A DNA stretch of 64,000 bases from Asterias rubens (Eukaryota; Echinodermata; Asteroidea; Forcipulatida; Asteriidae): NCBI RefSeq assembly GCF_902459465.1, contig NC_047063.1, positions 3,038,001 through 3,102,000 of the forward strand, given 5' to 3'. Below are positions 1 to 9,353 of this stretch, piece by piece (position 1 is the first letter of the stretch; each line of letters starts with the position of its first letter). The notes under the pieces were generated by a model. That model had not been told where the DNA came from. It saw only the letters and a program-made list of their open reading frames with translations, and did no database searches. Made by a program: the position numbers and the translations under genes.

Positions 1-1067
1 TTGCGAAGGCCGAGATGGGATGCCCAGTAATCCTTATAGTTGTTGATGCGGACGAGACTCATTAGCATATGGATTCCAAACCATGCCTTTACCTCTGGTA
101 GGGAAGTGAGTGGTAGTCTCCGGGCTTTCAACTTGGTGTTGGTCCACTTGACTATCGCTGTCATGAGAAGCAGCGGAAAAAGCTTCAAGAGGTACTTCAC
201 TGGTGTTGACTTCTTCCCGAAAGTTGGGCCTCTTGGTTTTCTCCCCTTGAAACTGTGGACTTGGATATTCTCCAGATGGCGGGTCCAACCCTGGTCGTCC
301 GGCGCATAGTCCCTCTGGTAGGCGGAGGGGGGATCAGGGTCATCGTCTGAGTCAACCGGGGCTGGTGTTTGCTTCCTCTTCTTCTGTTTCTTCTTGGAAG
401 AAGTTGGTGGCTCGATGGAGTCTTCTCCCTCTTCCCCTTCCGTCTGCGAGCTGCAGGAATCAGCAGGTGGCACGTCCACCGAATACTCTCCCTCATCACC
501 TCCTGTCTCAAAGCTGTCCCCTCCCGTCTGTGAGCTGTAGGAATCAGCAGGGGCCGGTGTTTTCTTCCTTGGCTTGTTCTTCTTTTCCATCTTCTTGGAA
601 GTAAATGGCTCGTCCACCGAATCCTCTCCCGTCTCGAAGCTGTCTTCGGCCTCAAAGCTGTCCCCACCACATTCGGCAGCCAGAGTGAAGGGTGAACTGC
701 CTCTTGCCGCTGCAACAGCCTGGTCGAGGAAAGCTTCCTCCTCGCTCTCCGAGGTCTCCACCAGGGCTCTGTAAGACCTCCCCATCCTCATGCCGGCATC
801 TTCCATGCTTGACCTGATGGCTGCTCTCAAGCGGCTGTTCTCTTCTTGGAGAAGTCTATCCATTCTAGCCGGGTCTTTGGAGGTGGGAAGGCGGGCCTTG
901 CCTTTCCCCTTGCCTTTCCCCTTTCGTTTCCCCTTGCCTCCTCTCTTCTCTCCCGTCTCCTCTCCTTCATCTTTTTTCTCCTCTGCCGGGTCCTTCCCGA
1001 AGAAGATGACTGGACGAACATGTCTCGCTCTTCCACCGTCAAACTGAACTGAAGATTCTCCACCTCT
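1..1067 (-). pseudogene. piggyBac-type (PGBD) transposase, partial, probable frameshift near N-terminus
   Basis: A minus-strand frame is open from 1067 to the left edge, with its first in-frame ATG at 863-861. From that ATG it reads MDRLLQEENSRL, then about 150 acidic/Lys-rich residues with repeats such as GGDSFE and TSKK. The final ~100 residues match the start of the piggyBac DDE domain (DDE_Tnp_1_7 family): LLKLFPLLLMTAIVKWTNTK, then LPEVKAWFGIHMLMSLVRIN and YKDYWASHLGL. The catalytic Asp residues lie beyond the edge. A better N-terminus (MTYREVENLQFSLTVEERD) starts at 1078 in another frame and would join this one by a single-base shift near 1000, so the copy is either frameshifted or starts internally. 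It lies antisense and upstream of the first CCHC gene, possibly inside one of its introns. Family call is fairly sure; coding competence is not. Confidence 0.8.
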
Positions 1068-1137
1068 CTATATGTCATGGTGACTAGCTACCGGTTAGTC
1101 AATGTGTGACTGGGGATGAGCCTCAAGAAACAGCCAC

Positions 1138-1146
1138 TTATATAGC
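1138..1146 (-). promoter_or_regulatory. TATA-like box for the piggyBac ORF
   Basis: On the minus strand the sequence reads CTATATAAG about 60 bases upstream of the ATG at 1078. That spacing would put transcription start near 1110 and make 1078 the first ATG of the transcript. This is a motif match only. Confidence 0.3.
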
Positions 1147-1602
1147 CCTAGGTGTCTTAGTTATGGTAATTATTACATAAAATTACATAATACGTACTTA
1201 TCATTTAAATAGGAAATATTGTTATTATATGACAATGCTATTAAAATTACAATAAATCATGTGATATTTAATTCACAGAAACTAGTCAACCCCGCACTTA
1301 AATGGTTGGGCCTGCCATTGTAAGAAACAATGGGGTCATCAATACACCACATGTACACATGCACACCACATGCCTTTATCAGTTGTTTTTACCACCTCCT
1401 TGCCCTGAAAACCCCCATCAGCCTAATACAATCAACCACTCCATCAAAGTCCAACAGGTGGCACATATCAACTCTCACCATACCAAACCCATCACAGTCC
1501 ACCAGGGTAATTGCAAGTCCACAGTACCCATTCCATCACACTCCCTCACTTCATTGATAGTACACAACACCTAAACCATCATATCCCAACAGGACCACTG
1601 TT

Positions 1603-1873
1603 GGAATTTGCCTCGAAATTGCGTGGTTTTCCTCTTACCTCGTTGACAAACACAGTCGGCCATTTATGGGAGTCAAATTTTTGACTCCCTTAAATGGCCG
1701 ACTGTGTTAGTTCGCAAAGTTAAAGGAAAACCACGCAATTTCGAGACAAATTTGTGTGGATCATTGCATTCTACTTTTAAAACATCTTTCCAACCATATG
1801 CATTTTATAACAAATGGTTACATAACGCTTTTTATAGACCAACTCGTCCGATCCATGGCACATGTTCCTTTAA
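1603..1873. mobile_element. Foldback element, family with TTGCCTCGAAATTGCG arms
   Basis: Two arms of about 65 bases centred near 1680 are inverted copies of each other (CGAAATTGCGTGGTTTTCC on the left, GGAAAACCACGCAATTTCG on the right; GGGAGTCAAA meets TTTGACTCCC at the centre). The right part continues through TTCCAACCATATGCATTTTA to a TGTTCCTTTA end. A fuller copy lies at 21250-21556 and a degraded one at 16906-17365. It is non-coding and probably a non-autonomous DNA transposon. Confidence 0.7.
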
Positions 1874-2029
1874 CATAATATTTACATTGGCTGGCTCTGA
1901 AATCAAGGCGGTCCAGAGTCGTACTGAACGACTGGAACCGTTGATCTTTTGACCTGTAGCGCGTCCAGTCACTCTTAACTGGTTCAGACGTCTGAACTTT
2001 GAAGTTAATTTGATTGTTTCCTTTTACAG

Positions 2030-5000
2030 ATGTGAAGTGCTACCGGTGTGGAGGCTTTGGCCACTATGCCAGAGACTGCTCGGAACCTGATACAGGCAAT
2101 TCCAGAGGTGGTGGTGGTAGTGGTGAGTTAGCAATTGCCTTTCCACTGCTATTTCAGACATTTTGTTTTGCCAAACTTCCAATAGAGTTGCTTAAGCAGA
2201 AGAAATTTCTTAAAGACACTGGACACTATTGGTAATAATTGTCAAAGACCAGTCTTCTCACTTGGTGTATCTCACTCAACCTATGCATAAAACAACAAAA
2301 CTGTACAAATTTTAGCTCAATTGGTCGTCGAAGTTGCGAGATATTAATGAAAGAACACCCTGGTCACAGGAAGTTGTGTGCTTTCAGATGCTTGATTTTG
2401 TGACCTCAAATTCTAAATCTGAGGTTTCGAAATCAAATTCGTGGAAAATTACTTCTACTCAAAAATTACATCACTTCAGAGGGAGCCTTTTCTCACAATG
2501 TTTTATACTATCAACCTCTCCCCATTACTTGTAACCAAGTGAGGTTTTATGCTAACAATTATTTTGAGTAATTACCAATAGTGTCCACTGCCTTTAAACA
2601 TCAGCAGAAATCAGTTTACCAGTCACAAATAGTGCATGTGACATGGTAATTTAGCTGGCAACCTCTGCCCTGTATGCTTCGTTTTCGTAAGGGCAAGGGC
2701 ATCAAGGCTTTTTCTCCTTCATCAAGGGCACCCAATGAGGAAATTGAAATATTTCTACTGTAGCATTTCAAGGGCACCAAGGCAATGACCAGGGGGCATG
2801 GAGGAAGTATCAGGCCTGCAACCTTATTCTTGTATTCTTGAAGGCATAATTTTGCTGTGCTTCGCACATATGGCTCGGTGCCCTTGCCCTTTCAAACCTG
2901 AAGCATACATGCCTGTATAATTCTGATAAGCTCATGGTTCAAGTAGAAGCCATTTTCAACACCTGGCCCCAATTACAAAGGTCTGCTTAAGCAAAAAAAA
3001 AAAAAGAAGCTAAGCAGAACAAAGTTATGCTCACCAAAAAAAAGGTTACCAGAGATGCCAGTCAAAGTACAATGTCACATGTTCAATCCGTGAATGGTAT
3101 CCGCTTATCTTTTGCGAAGGAGAGTTTTAGTCGGCATAATTCTCAACCTAACCACATTCTTAATTTGTGTCTGTGCCCTATCGCGCTTTTACTATTTGGA
3201 GAATTTTGAGTTATGGTTTTCCTTACGATTTGGCCTTTTTTTTTGACAAGCGGCAGTTGCATGTTTGGATCGTATTGATGAAGTTGAACACAACATATTA
3301 CCCTGCATATGTTTTCCTGTTCATGGAAGAAGAAAAAAACACAATTGTCATGACTATGTTGATTAATTTTTTACCCTTAAAGATGGGAAGTGCTACCGGT
3401 GTGGAAACTCTGGCCACTACGCCAGAGAATGCTCGGAACCTGATACTGGCAACAGCGGAGGTGGTGGTGAGTCATAAATTTTGTTTGCACTGCTAAATCA
3501 GACATTTTGTTCTTAAATACACTGGGCACTAAAGGTAATTGTCAAAGACCAGTCTTCTCACATGCATGGTGTATCTCAATATGTGCATAAAATAACAAAC
3601 CTGTGGAAGTTTGAGCACTATTGGTCGTCGAAATTGCGAGATAATATTGATAGAAAAAACACAATCGACACACGAAGTTGTGTGCTTTCAGATGCTTGAT
3701 TTCGAGACCTCAAAATCTAAATCTGAGGTCTCAACATGCATAATAAAACATATCTGTGAAAATTTGAGCTCAATTGGTCGTAAAGTTTTGAGATAATAAT
3801 GAAAGAAAAAATAACATTGTCACACAAAGTTGTGTCCTTTCAGATGCTTGATTTCGAGACCACAACATTTAATTTTGAGATCTCTAAATCAGATTCGTGA
3901 AAAATTACTTCTTTCTCAAAAACTACTTCAGAGGGATCCGTTTCTCACAATGTTTTGTACTGTCAACAGCTCCCCATTACTCGTTACCAAGTAAGGTTTT
4001 ATGCCAATAATTATTTTGAGTAATTCCAATAGTGTCCACTGTCTTTAAAGAACTGGGTGCCCAATTTCATAATGGTAGAGTTGTTTAGGCAGAAGAAATT
4101 GCTTAAAGGAATGCTGCAGTGAATTAGAATAAAACAGTTAATTTTGCTGTCATTTATTTCTGATATATGTATTGAACATCAATAAAATGTGTTTTGTTTT
4201 TTCCCCGACATATCTCACTTGCGTAATTAGCAAATAAGTCATGCCCCCCCCCCCTTTTGTGGATTGTTACCGCCCCCCTACCATCGACATCACGTCGGGA
4301 ATTCAAACATATCGTCGGCAAAAAGAGTCTGGTTCCTAACTACACGCGCCTAGGTACCAGGCCACACAATGCACACGTCTCTATATGCACACAGCCAGGG
4401 GACCCGACGGCTCGGGTTCCCGACATGACGTCACATGAAGGCTCCCTTTTAGGGGCGGGGTGGGTTTCCTCTAAACTCTTGAAGACCACTTTTAAAATAC
4501 TTGCGCATTAAATAAAAAATTATAAAAAAATATTTCAGGTTTAAAAAGTCATGTTTAATCGTTTAAATAAAACAAAAAACACTGCAGCCACCCTTTAAAC
4601 ATCTGTTTAGTGGAAATGAGCGGTTTACCAGTCACAAATATCACATGTGACATGCTAATTTAGCTGGTAACCATAATCTTGTAAGCATACTTTTTGCAGC
4701 TCTGTAAAAACAAAAAAAAATAGTTCAAATTGTTCACTTGAAGTCTGATGGGGTAAAATTTTTTAGCATAAGAATGAGAAAGATCTTTTTTAGTGCTTTT
4801 TCAAATAAAAACAGTTAAAACGTGGTGTTGCTGCTCCAGTAAACATGTTGAGCTACAAACCTTGTATTGTTTTTTTTTTTTTTTGCCCTGGATGTGGAGA
4901 TATTACTTTTTCACATTATTTTCATGTGCATTTTGACTCCCAAAATGGTGAGTGTGGCAGACAGTAGCTGCAAAACAAACAACTAAAAGGCACTTGACAC

Positions 5001-6166
5001 CTTTGGTAATTGTCAAAGACCAGTTTTTTCATTTGTTGTTTTCCTAACGAATCTGTGAATATCTGGACTCAATTGTTCATCCAAGTTGCAAGAGAATAAC
5101 AAAAGAAAAAACACCCTTGTTGTACAACTTTGTGTGCTATCAGATGCCTAAAAAAAATAGCCTGAATTTTTTTAATATACGAGTAAGAAGTTGACTCTTT
5201 CTAAAAAACGATGTGGTTTCTCACAATGTTTTATACTATCAACAGTTCACCATTGCTCTCGTTTACCAATTGTTTTTCTGCTTACAATTATTTTGAGTAA
5301 TTACAAACAGTGTCCAGTGCCTTTAAAGAGTTATGCTGTCTTGGATCATTTTTTGATAGTTCATTATTGCTTGATGAATTTTTTACAGGTCGTGGTGGCG
5401 GCGGTGGTGGTTGGGGTAGTCGCGCTTGCTACTCTTGTGGAGAAACAGGACACATTTCAAGAGATTGCCCCACTGGAAGATCATCAGGAGGTATTGTCAT
5501 CTATCAGTTTTCTTAGTGTGTGTGTGTGTATTAGTTGATGACTCGCCAGTTGATTTCACCAAAAGCTAGGATTAAAGGCAGTGGACACTATCGGTAATTT
5601 TCGAAGACTAGCCTTCACAGTTGGTGTATCTCAACATAAGCATAAAACAACATACCTGTGAAAATTTGAGCTCAATCAGTCATTGAAGTTGCAAGATAAT
5701 AATAACGAAAAAACACCGCTGTCACATGGAGTTGTGTGCTTTCAGATGCTTGATTTCGAGACCTCAAGTTCTAAATCTGAGGTCTCAAAGTCAAATTTGT
5801 GCAAAATCACTTCTTTCTCTAAAACTACTCCACTTCAGAGGGAGCCGTTTCTCACAATGCTTTATACCATCATTCTCTCCCATTACCCGTTACCAAGTAA
5901 GTTGTCATGCTGATAATTAATTTGAGTAATTACCAATAGTGTCCACTGCCTTTGATCCTATCTCAAGTTGGAGCGAGTAAGTCGTCCGAAATTAGGACGG
6001 GTTCATCGCGTTCTAACGTCTATGGTTACGGAACTTAACTATCATAAGTCCTCACATTAAGTTAGGAGGAGTTTGAAACTAAAAAACACTTCATAAGTAC
6101 AAAAGTAAATGTAATCTGCTTTGTTTGCAAATTGAAAGTTGCATGTCTATAAAATAGATGTCTTCA

Positions 6167-6225
<59 letters not shown>

Positions 6226-8492
6226 AATGCCAATCCATTTTGAACATTGTGAAATCCATTTCCATACTTCATCATAAATAATTATGGCTTCTTATAAAGC
6301 GTGCATATCCGTCACTCAGTGACACTCATGGCGCTTTGACATTCAGTATTTTCTCCAAGGTAGCTGGGACTACTGTATTTGAATTTTGAGATATACTCCT
6401 TTAACATAGCACCACGTAATGGCTTAACCCAACCAGGAACTCCGACCCCTTCTCTTTTCAATAAGAGCACTGGGTATTTTTACTTGTATCACAGGAACAA
6501 TTGCTTTCTGTCTATCTGAAGGACAAAGCCAAGGTGTCTTGCTTAAGTGTCTTGCTTAAGGACACAAGTGTCACACTTTTGGACTTGAACCCACACTCTG
6601 CTGAGCAGACACACCAGAAATTGAATTCAGTGCCACGACACTTCCACAACACACATCTTGACCGTTTTTAAAAGTTCCCTATGCTCTATGAATTTGGCAC
6701 AGGTGGCGGTCGTGGTGGTGGCGGTGGCGGTGGCGGTGTCCGCACTTGCTACAACTGTGGAGAAGCTGGACACATGTCAAGAGAATGCCCAAGTGGCGGA
6801 TCATCAGGTATTGTCATCAATTATTTTTTCCATTTATATTATTAATTGATATTTATATATGTATATTTGGTTTGCGGTAACACCATGTGTGTATCTACTT
6901 GCCAGGTAGAGTTGTTCTTAGGGAACTGTCTTGCACCATGTGTGTATCTACTTGCCAGGTAGAGTTGTTCTTAGGGAACTGTCTTGCAAGACAGTTCCCT
7001 AAGAACAACTCTACCTGGCAAGTAGATACACACATGGTGTTACCGCAAACCAAAATATACATTGATACCTCACCATGCAATGCCTCAAATCCTAGATATT
7101 TATATGGCGCTTAACACAATCGAAGAGCGTCTCAAAGCACTTCCGTACTTTTTTTGTGGTGCCCTTTGCAAAGTTCCAATACAAATTTAAGTTTTCCCCT
7201 TCCCCACAGAAGTGCCCCAATTGAGAGGAGAATTGATATGTCCCTTCTCAAACAAAATTCAAGGCCTGCTTCTGTATCATTTGTACATTATATGGCCTTT
7301 ATACGTAGGGTCTGAATGTGTGTAATTGCTACATAATTTAACCGAAATTTTGCAAGTGCCAGAAAACAAATTGGGGTTGTTTTGGGGGGTGAAAAGGTCA
7401 AAAGTTAAGGTCACGGTGGTGAGTTTTTTTCTAGACTGTATTTCTATCTCTGGCAATACAAGTAACTTGGTCTTGGCAAAGGGAGGGTGGGGTGCTGACC
7501 TTTGGGAAATGATAGTGGGGATTGTCTGGGCAGAAAAAAGGTAAAAATCTTACTTTTCTATACCAACCTTTAGTTATACCTCTTTGAAAATTGCCATCCT
7601 TAATGTTTCAATTTATAACCATAAAAAACAGGTAACAGTAAGAAGCACTGCTGCTGTTGATACATGTAGCATACAAAATTGTTGAGAAGTTGCAGCCACA
7701 TGGTCACTGGATCATAACTCATGTTTTAAAGTGCAATATTGACTTGTTAATGGGTCATATTTTTGTTCGTGTGAGGGCGCTCTCAATCACATACCCCAAA
7801 ACAGTGTTAAAGACTGGAACACATTACCACCACAGACATCTAATCCATCATGGACAATAAGTCGCTGTAAACCACCTCTAACGCTACGACGCAACAAAAG
7901 TGACGTAACAAATCGCGGATGACCCGGAATTGATAAAAGTACTTTTGAGAGCACCCTCACGCGGTCAAAAATACGGTTGCATTGGATGGGGTTCCACTTG
8001 GCGGAAAGAAACCTCGGGATTATTTTGAATTAAAAAGGTCAAAGGGTGTGAGACATGGTTATGAGTTCAATTTCAAGGGTCAAATGTCAAGGTCACATTG
8101 CTCAGGGGTTGATTTCACAAAGGGTTTGGACTAGTCCTAGGGGATATTAAAAACTTAAGGTAGTCCGTAGTTAGGACGAGAACAAACTCTTCTCAACTCG
8201 AGACAAGACTAACTTGTCTTAATTCTTTGTGAAATCCACCCAGGGTATAGATCATGCTTTTGTAATAAGTTTGATTAGTATAAGGATTTCGACAGCTTCG
8301 CTGTGATTATCCATCTGACAACAAAATGTGGACATACTGTTTGTGCTAAATCTCTGCATATTTTGACTGTATTAACAAACACATTTTGACAGTATTGATG
8401 TCCATTATTTTGTTTCAGACACCAAGTGTTACAGCTGTCAAAAAACTGGCCACATGGCTAGAAATTGCCCTGAAGCCAGATAGAGCCTTACG
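2030..8492 (+). CDS. CCHC zinc-knuckle, glycine-rich nucleic-acid-binding protein, 5' incomplete
   Basis: Five exons are visible: 2030-2122, 3383-3466, 5389-5490, 6703-6807 and 8419-8483 (TAG at 8481-8483). Each carries one CX2CX4HX4C knuckle: [56 protein letters not shown] and [14 protein letters not shown], separated by Gly/Ser/Arg-rich linkers. All introns are phase 1 and have GT..AG ends. The first visible exon begins with the last two bases of a split Asp codon, so at least one 5' exon is missing; I found none between 1100 and 2029, so it may lie left of the window. After the stop the exon continues 9 bases to a donor (ACG|GTAAGC), and a 3' UTR exon probably starts at 9354. By homology to CNBP/Gis2/HEXBP-type proteins it should bind single-stranded RNA or DNA. 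Whether the missing N-terminus adds another domain (cold shock, RRM) cannot be seen. Confidence 0.85.
2211..2596 (+). mobile_element. GTGGACACTATTGG TIR element, copy 1
   Basis: Starts TAAAGACACTGGACACTATT and ends with the inverse, AATAGTGTCCACTGCCTTTA. It contains the internal inverted repeat around TTCTAAATCTGAGGTTTCGA shared by the family. No ORF; lies in the first visible intron of the CCHC gene. Confidence 0.75.
2652..2905. repeat. Dispersed repeat, GGGCAAGGGCACCAAGG family
   Basis: Contains TGTATGCTTCGTTTTCGTAA, GGGCAAGGGCATCAAGG and GCCCTTGCCCTTTCAAA in inverted arrangement. Related copies occur at 22736, 51788, 56284, 58898, 59570 and 62925. Non-coding. Confidence 0.55.
3513..4048 (+). 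mobile_element. GTGGACACTATTGG TIR element, copy 2, with internal duplication
   Basis: Ends resemble the family (AAATACACTGGGCACT at left, AGTGTCCACTGTCTTTAA at right). The stretch from TTGAGC..ATTGGTCG through TGCTTGATTTCGAGACC occurs twice, near 3610-3715 and 3765-3860, which explains the greater length of about 535 bases. Confidence 0.65.
4052..4985. other. Intron sequence without recognised gene
   Basis: Intron of the CCHC gene. It holds a fragment of the CCCAATTTCATA/AAGCAGAA dispersed repeat (about 4048-4115), a C run at 4244-4254 and T runs near 4868-4884. Short open frames here, for example 4257-4511, show no codon or domain signal. Confidence 0.4.
4986..5327 (+). mobile_element. GTGGACACTATTGG TIR element, copy 3 (diverged)
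   Basis: Left end AAAAGGCACTTGACACCTTT followed by GGTAATTGTCAAAGACCAG; right end AGTGTCCAGTGCCTTTAAA. It ends about 60 bases before the acceptor of the exon at 5389. Confidence 0.65.
5572..5954 (+). mobile_element. GTGGACACTATTGG TIR element, copy 4
   Basis: Left end TTAAAGGCAGTGGACACTAT, right end AATAGTGTCCACTGCCTTTG, with the internal inverted pair GAGACCTCAAG / CTGAGGTCTC near 5757-5790. Located in the intron between the third and fourth knuckle exons. Confidence 0.75.
5957..6065. repeat. Fragment of CTAACTTAGGACTAG/TTTGTGAAATCC repeat
   Basis: Contains GTCCGAAATTAGGACGGGTT and AAGTTAGGAGGAGTTTG, related to fuller copies at 8108-8243 and 35232-35384. Weak match. Confidence 0.35.
6169..6225 (+). 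repeat. Microsatellite (ATTG)n
   Basis: About fourteen uninterrupted repeats of the tetramer ATTG. Confidence 0.95.
6270..6655 (-). repeat. tRNA-derived SINE, minus orientation
   Basis: On plus it runs from ATGGCTTCTTATAAAGCG to a tRNA-like region: GACTTGAACCCACACTCTGC is the inverse of a B box (GGTTCAAGTC) and CCACGACAC the inverse of the GTGTCGTGG..GAG head. The copy at 57006-57386 is nearly the same. Confidence 0.65.
6869..7063. mobile_element. Long foldback repeat with TTGGTTTGCGGTAACACCAT arms
   Basis: The left arm carries the module ACCATGTGTGTATCTACTTG..GGGAACTGTCTTGC twice in direct tandem; the right arm carries it once, inverted, ending in ATGGTGTTACCGCAAACCAA. Both arms match almost perfectly. 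Fragments recur near 31066, 39003 and 51583. Open frames across it merely read the repeat. Confidence 0.8.
7064..7768. other. Intron sequence without recognised gene
   Basis: Part of the last coding intron of the first CCHC gene. It starts with a SINE-tail-like ATATGGCGCTTAACACAAT near 7101 and otherwise shows no feature I can name. Confidence 0.4.
7769..7961. mobile_element. Small TIR element with GTGAGGGCGCTCTCAA ends
   Basis: CGTGTGAGGGCGCTCTCAA at the left is mirrored by TTGAGAGCACCCTCACG at the right, about 190 bases apart. No coding capacity. Only one copy is seen in the window. Confidence 0.6.
8108..8243. mobile_element. Palindromic TTTCACAAAG..CTTTGTGAAATCC element
   Basis: TTGATTTCACAAAGGGTTTG at left pairs with AATTCTTTGTGAAATCCAC at right, with inner arms GTTAGGACGAG. 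A second copy lies at 35232-35384. Confidence 0.6.
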
Positions 8493-8725
8493 GTAAGCAT
8501 CTTCCATTTTCAGCAATCATTTTTATTATAGCAACCTCCAGATGAGCAGACCCTGGTACCATTGTGTCATACACACCCATTCAGAATCGTGTATGGTGCA
8601 AAGGCTCGCCCCGAATCATGTGACATAGCAACTGTCTCGATAGTCTGAGGAATTCGAATTAAAGTGGTTACTTATGACTAAGTACGTCAGGGTACCAGAC
8701 AATATTCAAATCTAACACGCAAACG

Positions 8726-9276
8726 GCTTATCACTCAAAACATAATATAAGCATAAAAACTTACCTGGAAATCAGCAACTGATAGCTGTTGATAGCATGA
8801 AACATTTCAAGAAATAATTCCCCATGAAGAACATAGTTTTTGTAAATTCTCTCTAAAAAAATTGAATCTGAGAAAGACGAGCCTTTCTCAGGCATCTGAA
8901 AGCACACAAAATTGTGCAACAAGGGTCTGTTTCTTGAAACTTTGATGACCAATTGAGCCCAGATTTTCATGTATTTGTTATTCTATGCATATGTTAGGAT
9001 ACACCAGGCGAGAATAGACCGTATTGAATGTGACAACGGTTCAAATATTTGCCCAACAACATGGCTTTTGTGCTCGTTTGGTGCGTGTGTGCGAGCATGC
9101 ATGTGCCGTAGAAATCAAACCGGGAACGCAGCGAGTTGCGTGCTTCTTTGATGTACATGGTTAGACGCGCATACGGTTTGCCCTACAAGATGGCAACTTG
9201 AATAGCAAAAAGGGGTTATTCAATACGGTCTATACTGGTATTTGCCAATTACCAAAACATTGTCCAGTGCCTTTAA
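8726..9276 (-). mobile_element. GTGGACACTATTGG TIR element, copy 5, minus, interrupted
   Basis: Reads in inverse orientation (ATAAAAACTTACCTGG.. to TGTCCAGTGCCTTTAA). A different TIR element is inserted at 9014-9233, separating the AGGATACACCAG part from the ATTACCAAAACATTGTCC end. Confidence 0.6.
9014..9233. mobile_element. TIR element with ATAGACCGTATTGAAT ends, nested insertion
   Basis: ATAGACCGTATTGAAT at left, ATTCAATACGGTCTAT at right. The interior shares GTGCCGTAGAAATCAAACCG and ACGCGCATACGGTTTGCCCT with a second copy at 56060-56279. It sits inside another element, so it inserted later. Confidence 0.75.
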
Positions 9277-9353
9277 GATGAATCTTAGTGCTTTTGTGGA
9301 AATCGAGCCTTTGAGCAGGAAGTAACAATTTTAAATTCTTGTTTCTTCTTCAG

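Noticed and set aside
1302-1574. Two overlapping plus-strand frames of 90 and 75 residues upstream of the CCHC gene
   Set aside because: His/Pro/Thr-rich from CA-rich DNA, no motif, no in-phase link to the exon at 2030.
2014-2235. Treating 2014 as the start of the first CCHC gene
   Set aside because: The codon there is TTG, and the bases before 2030 (TTTCCTTTTACAG) are a splice acceptor; the exon begins in mid-codon, so the true start is upstream.
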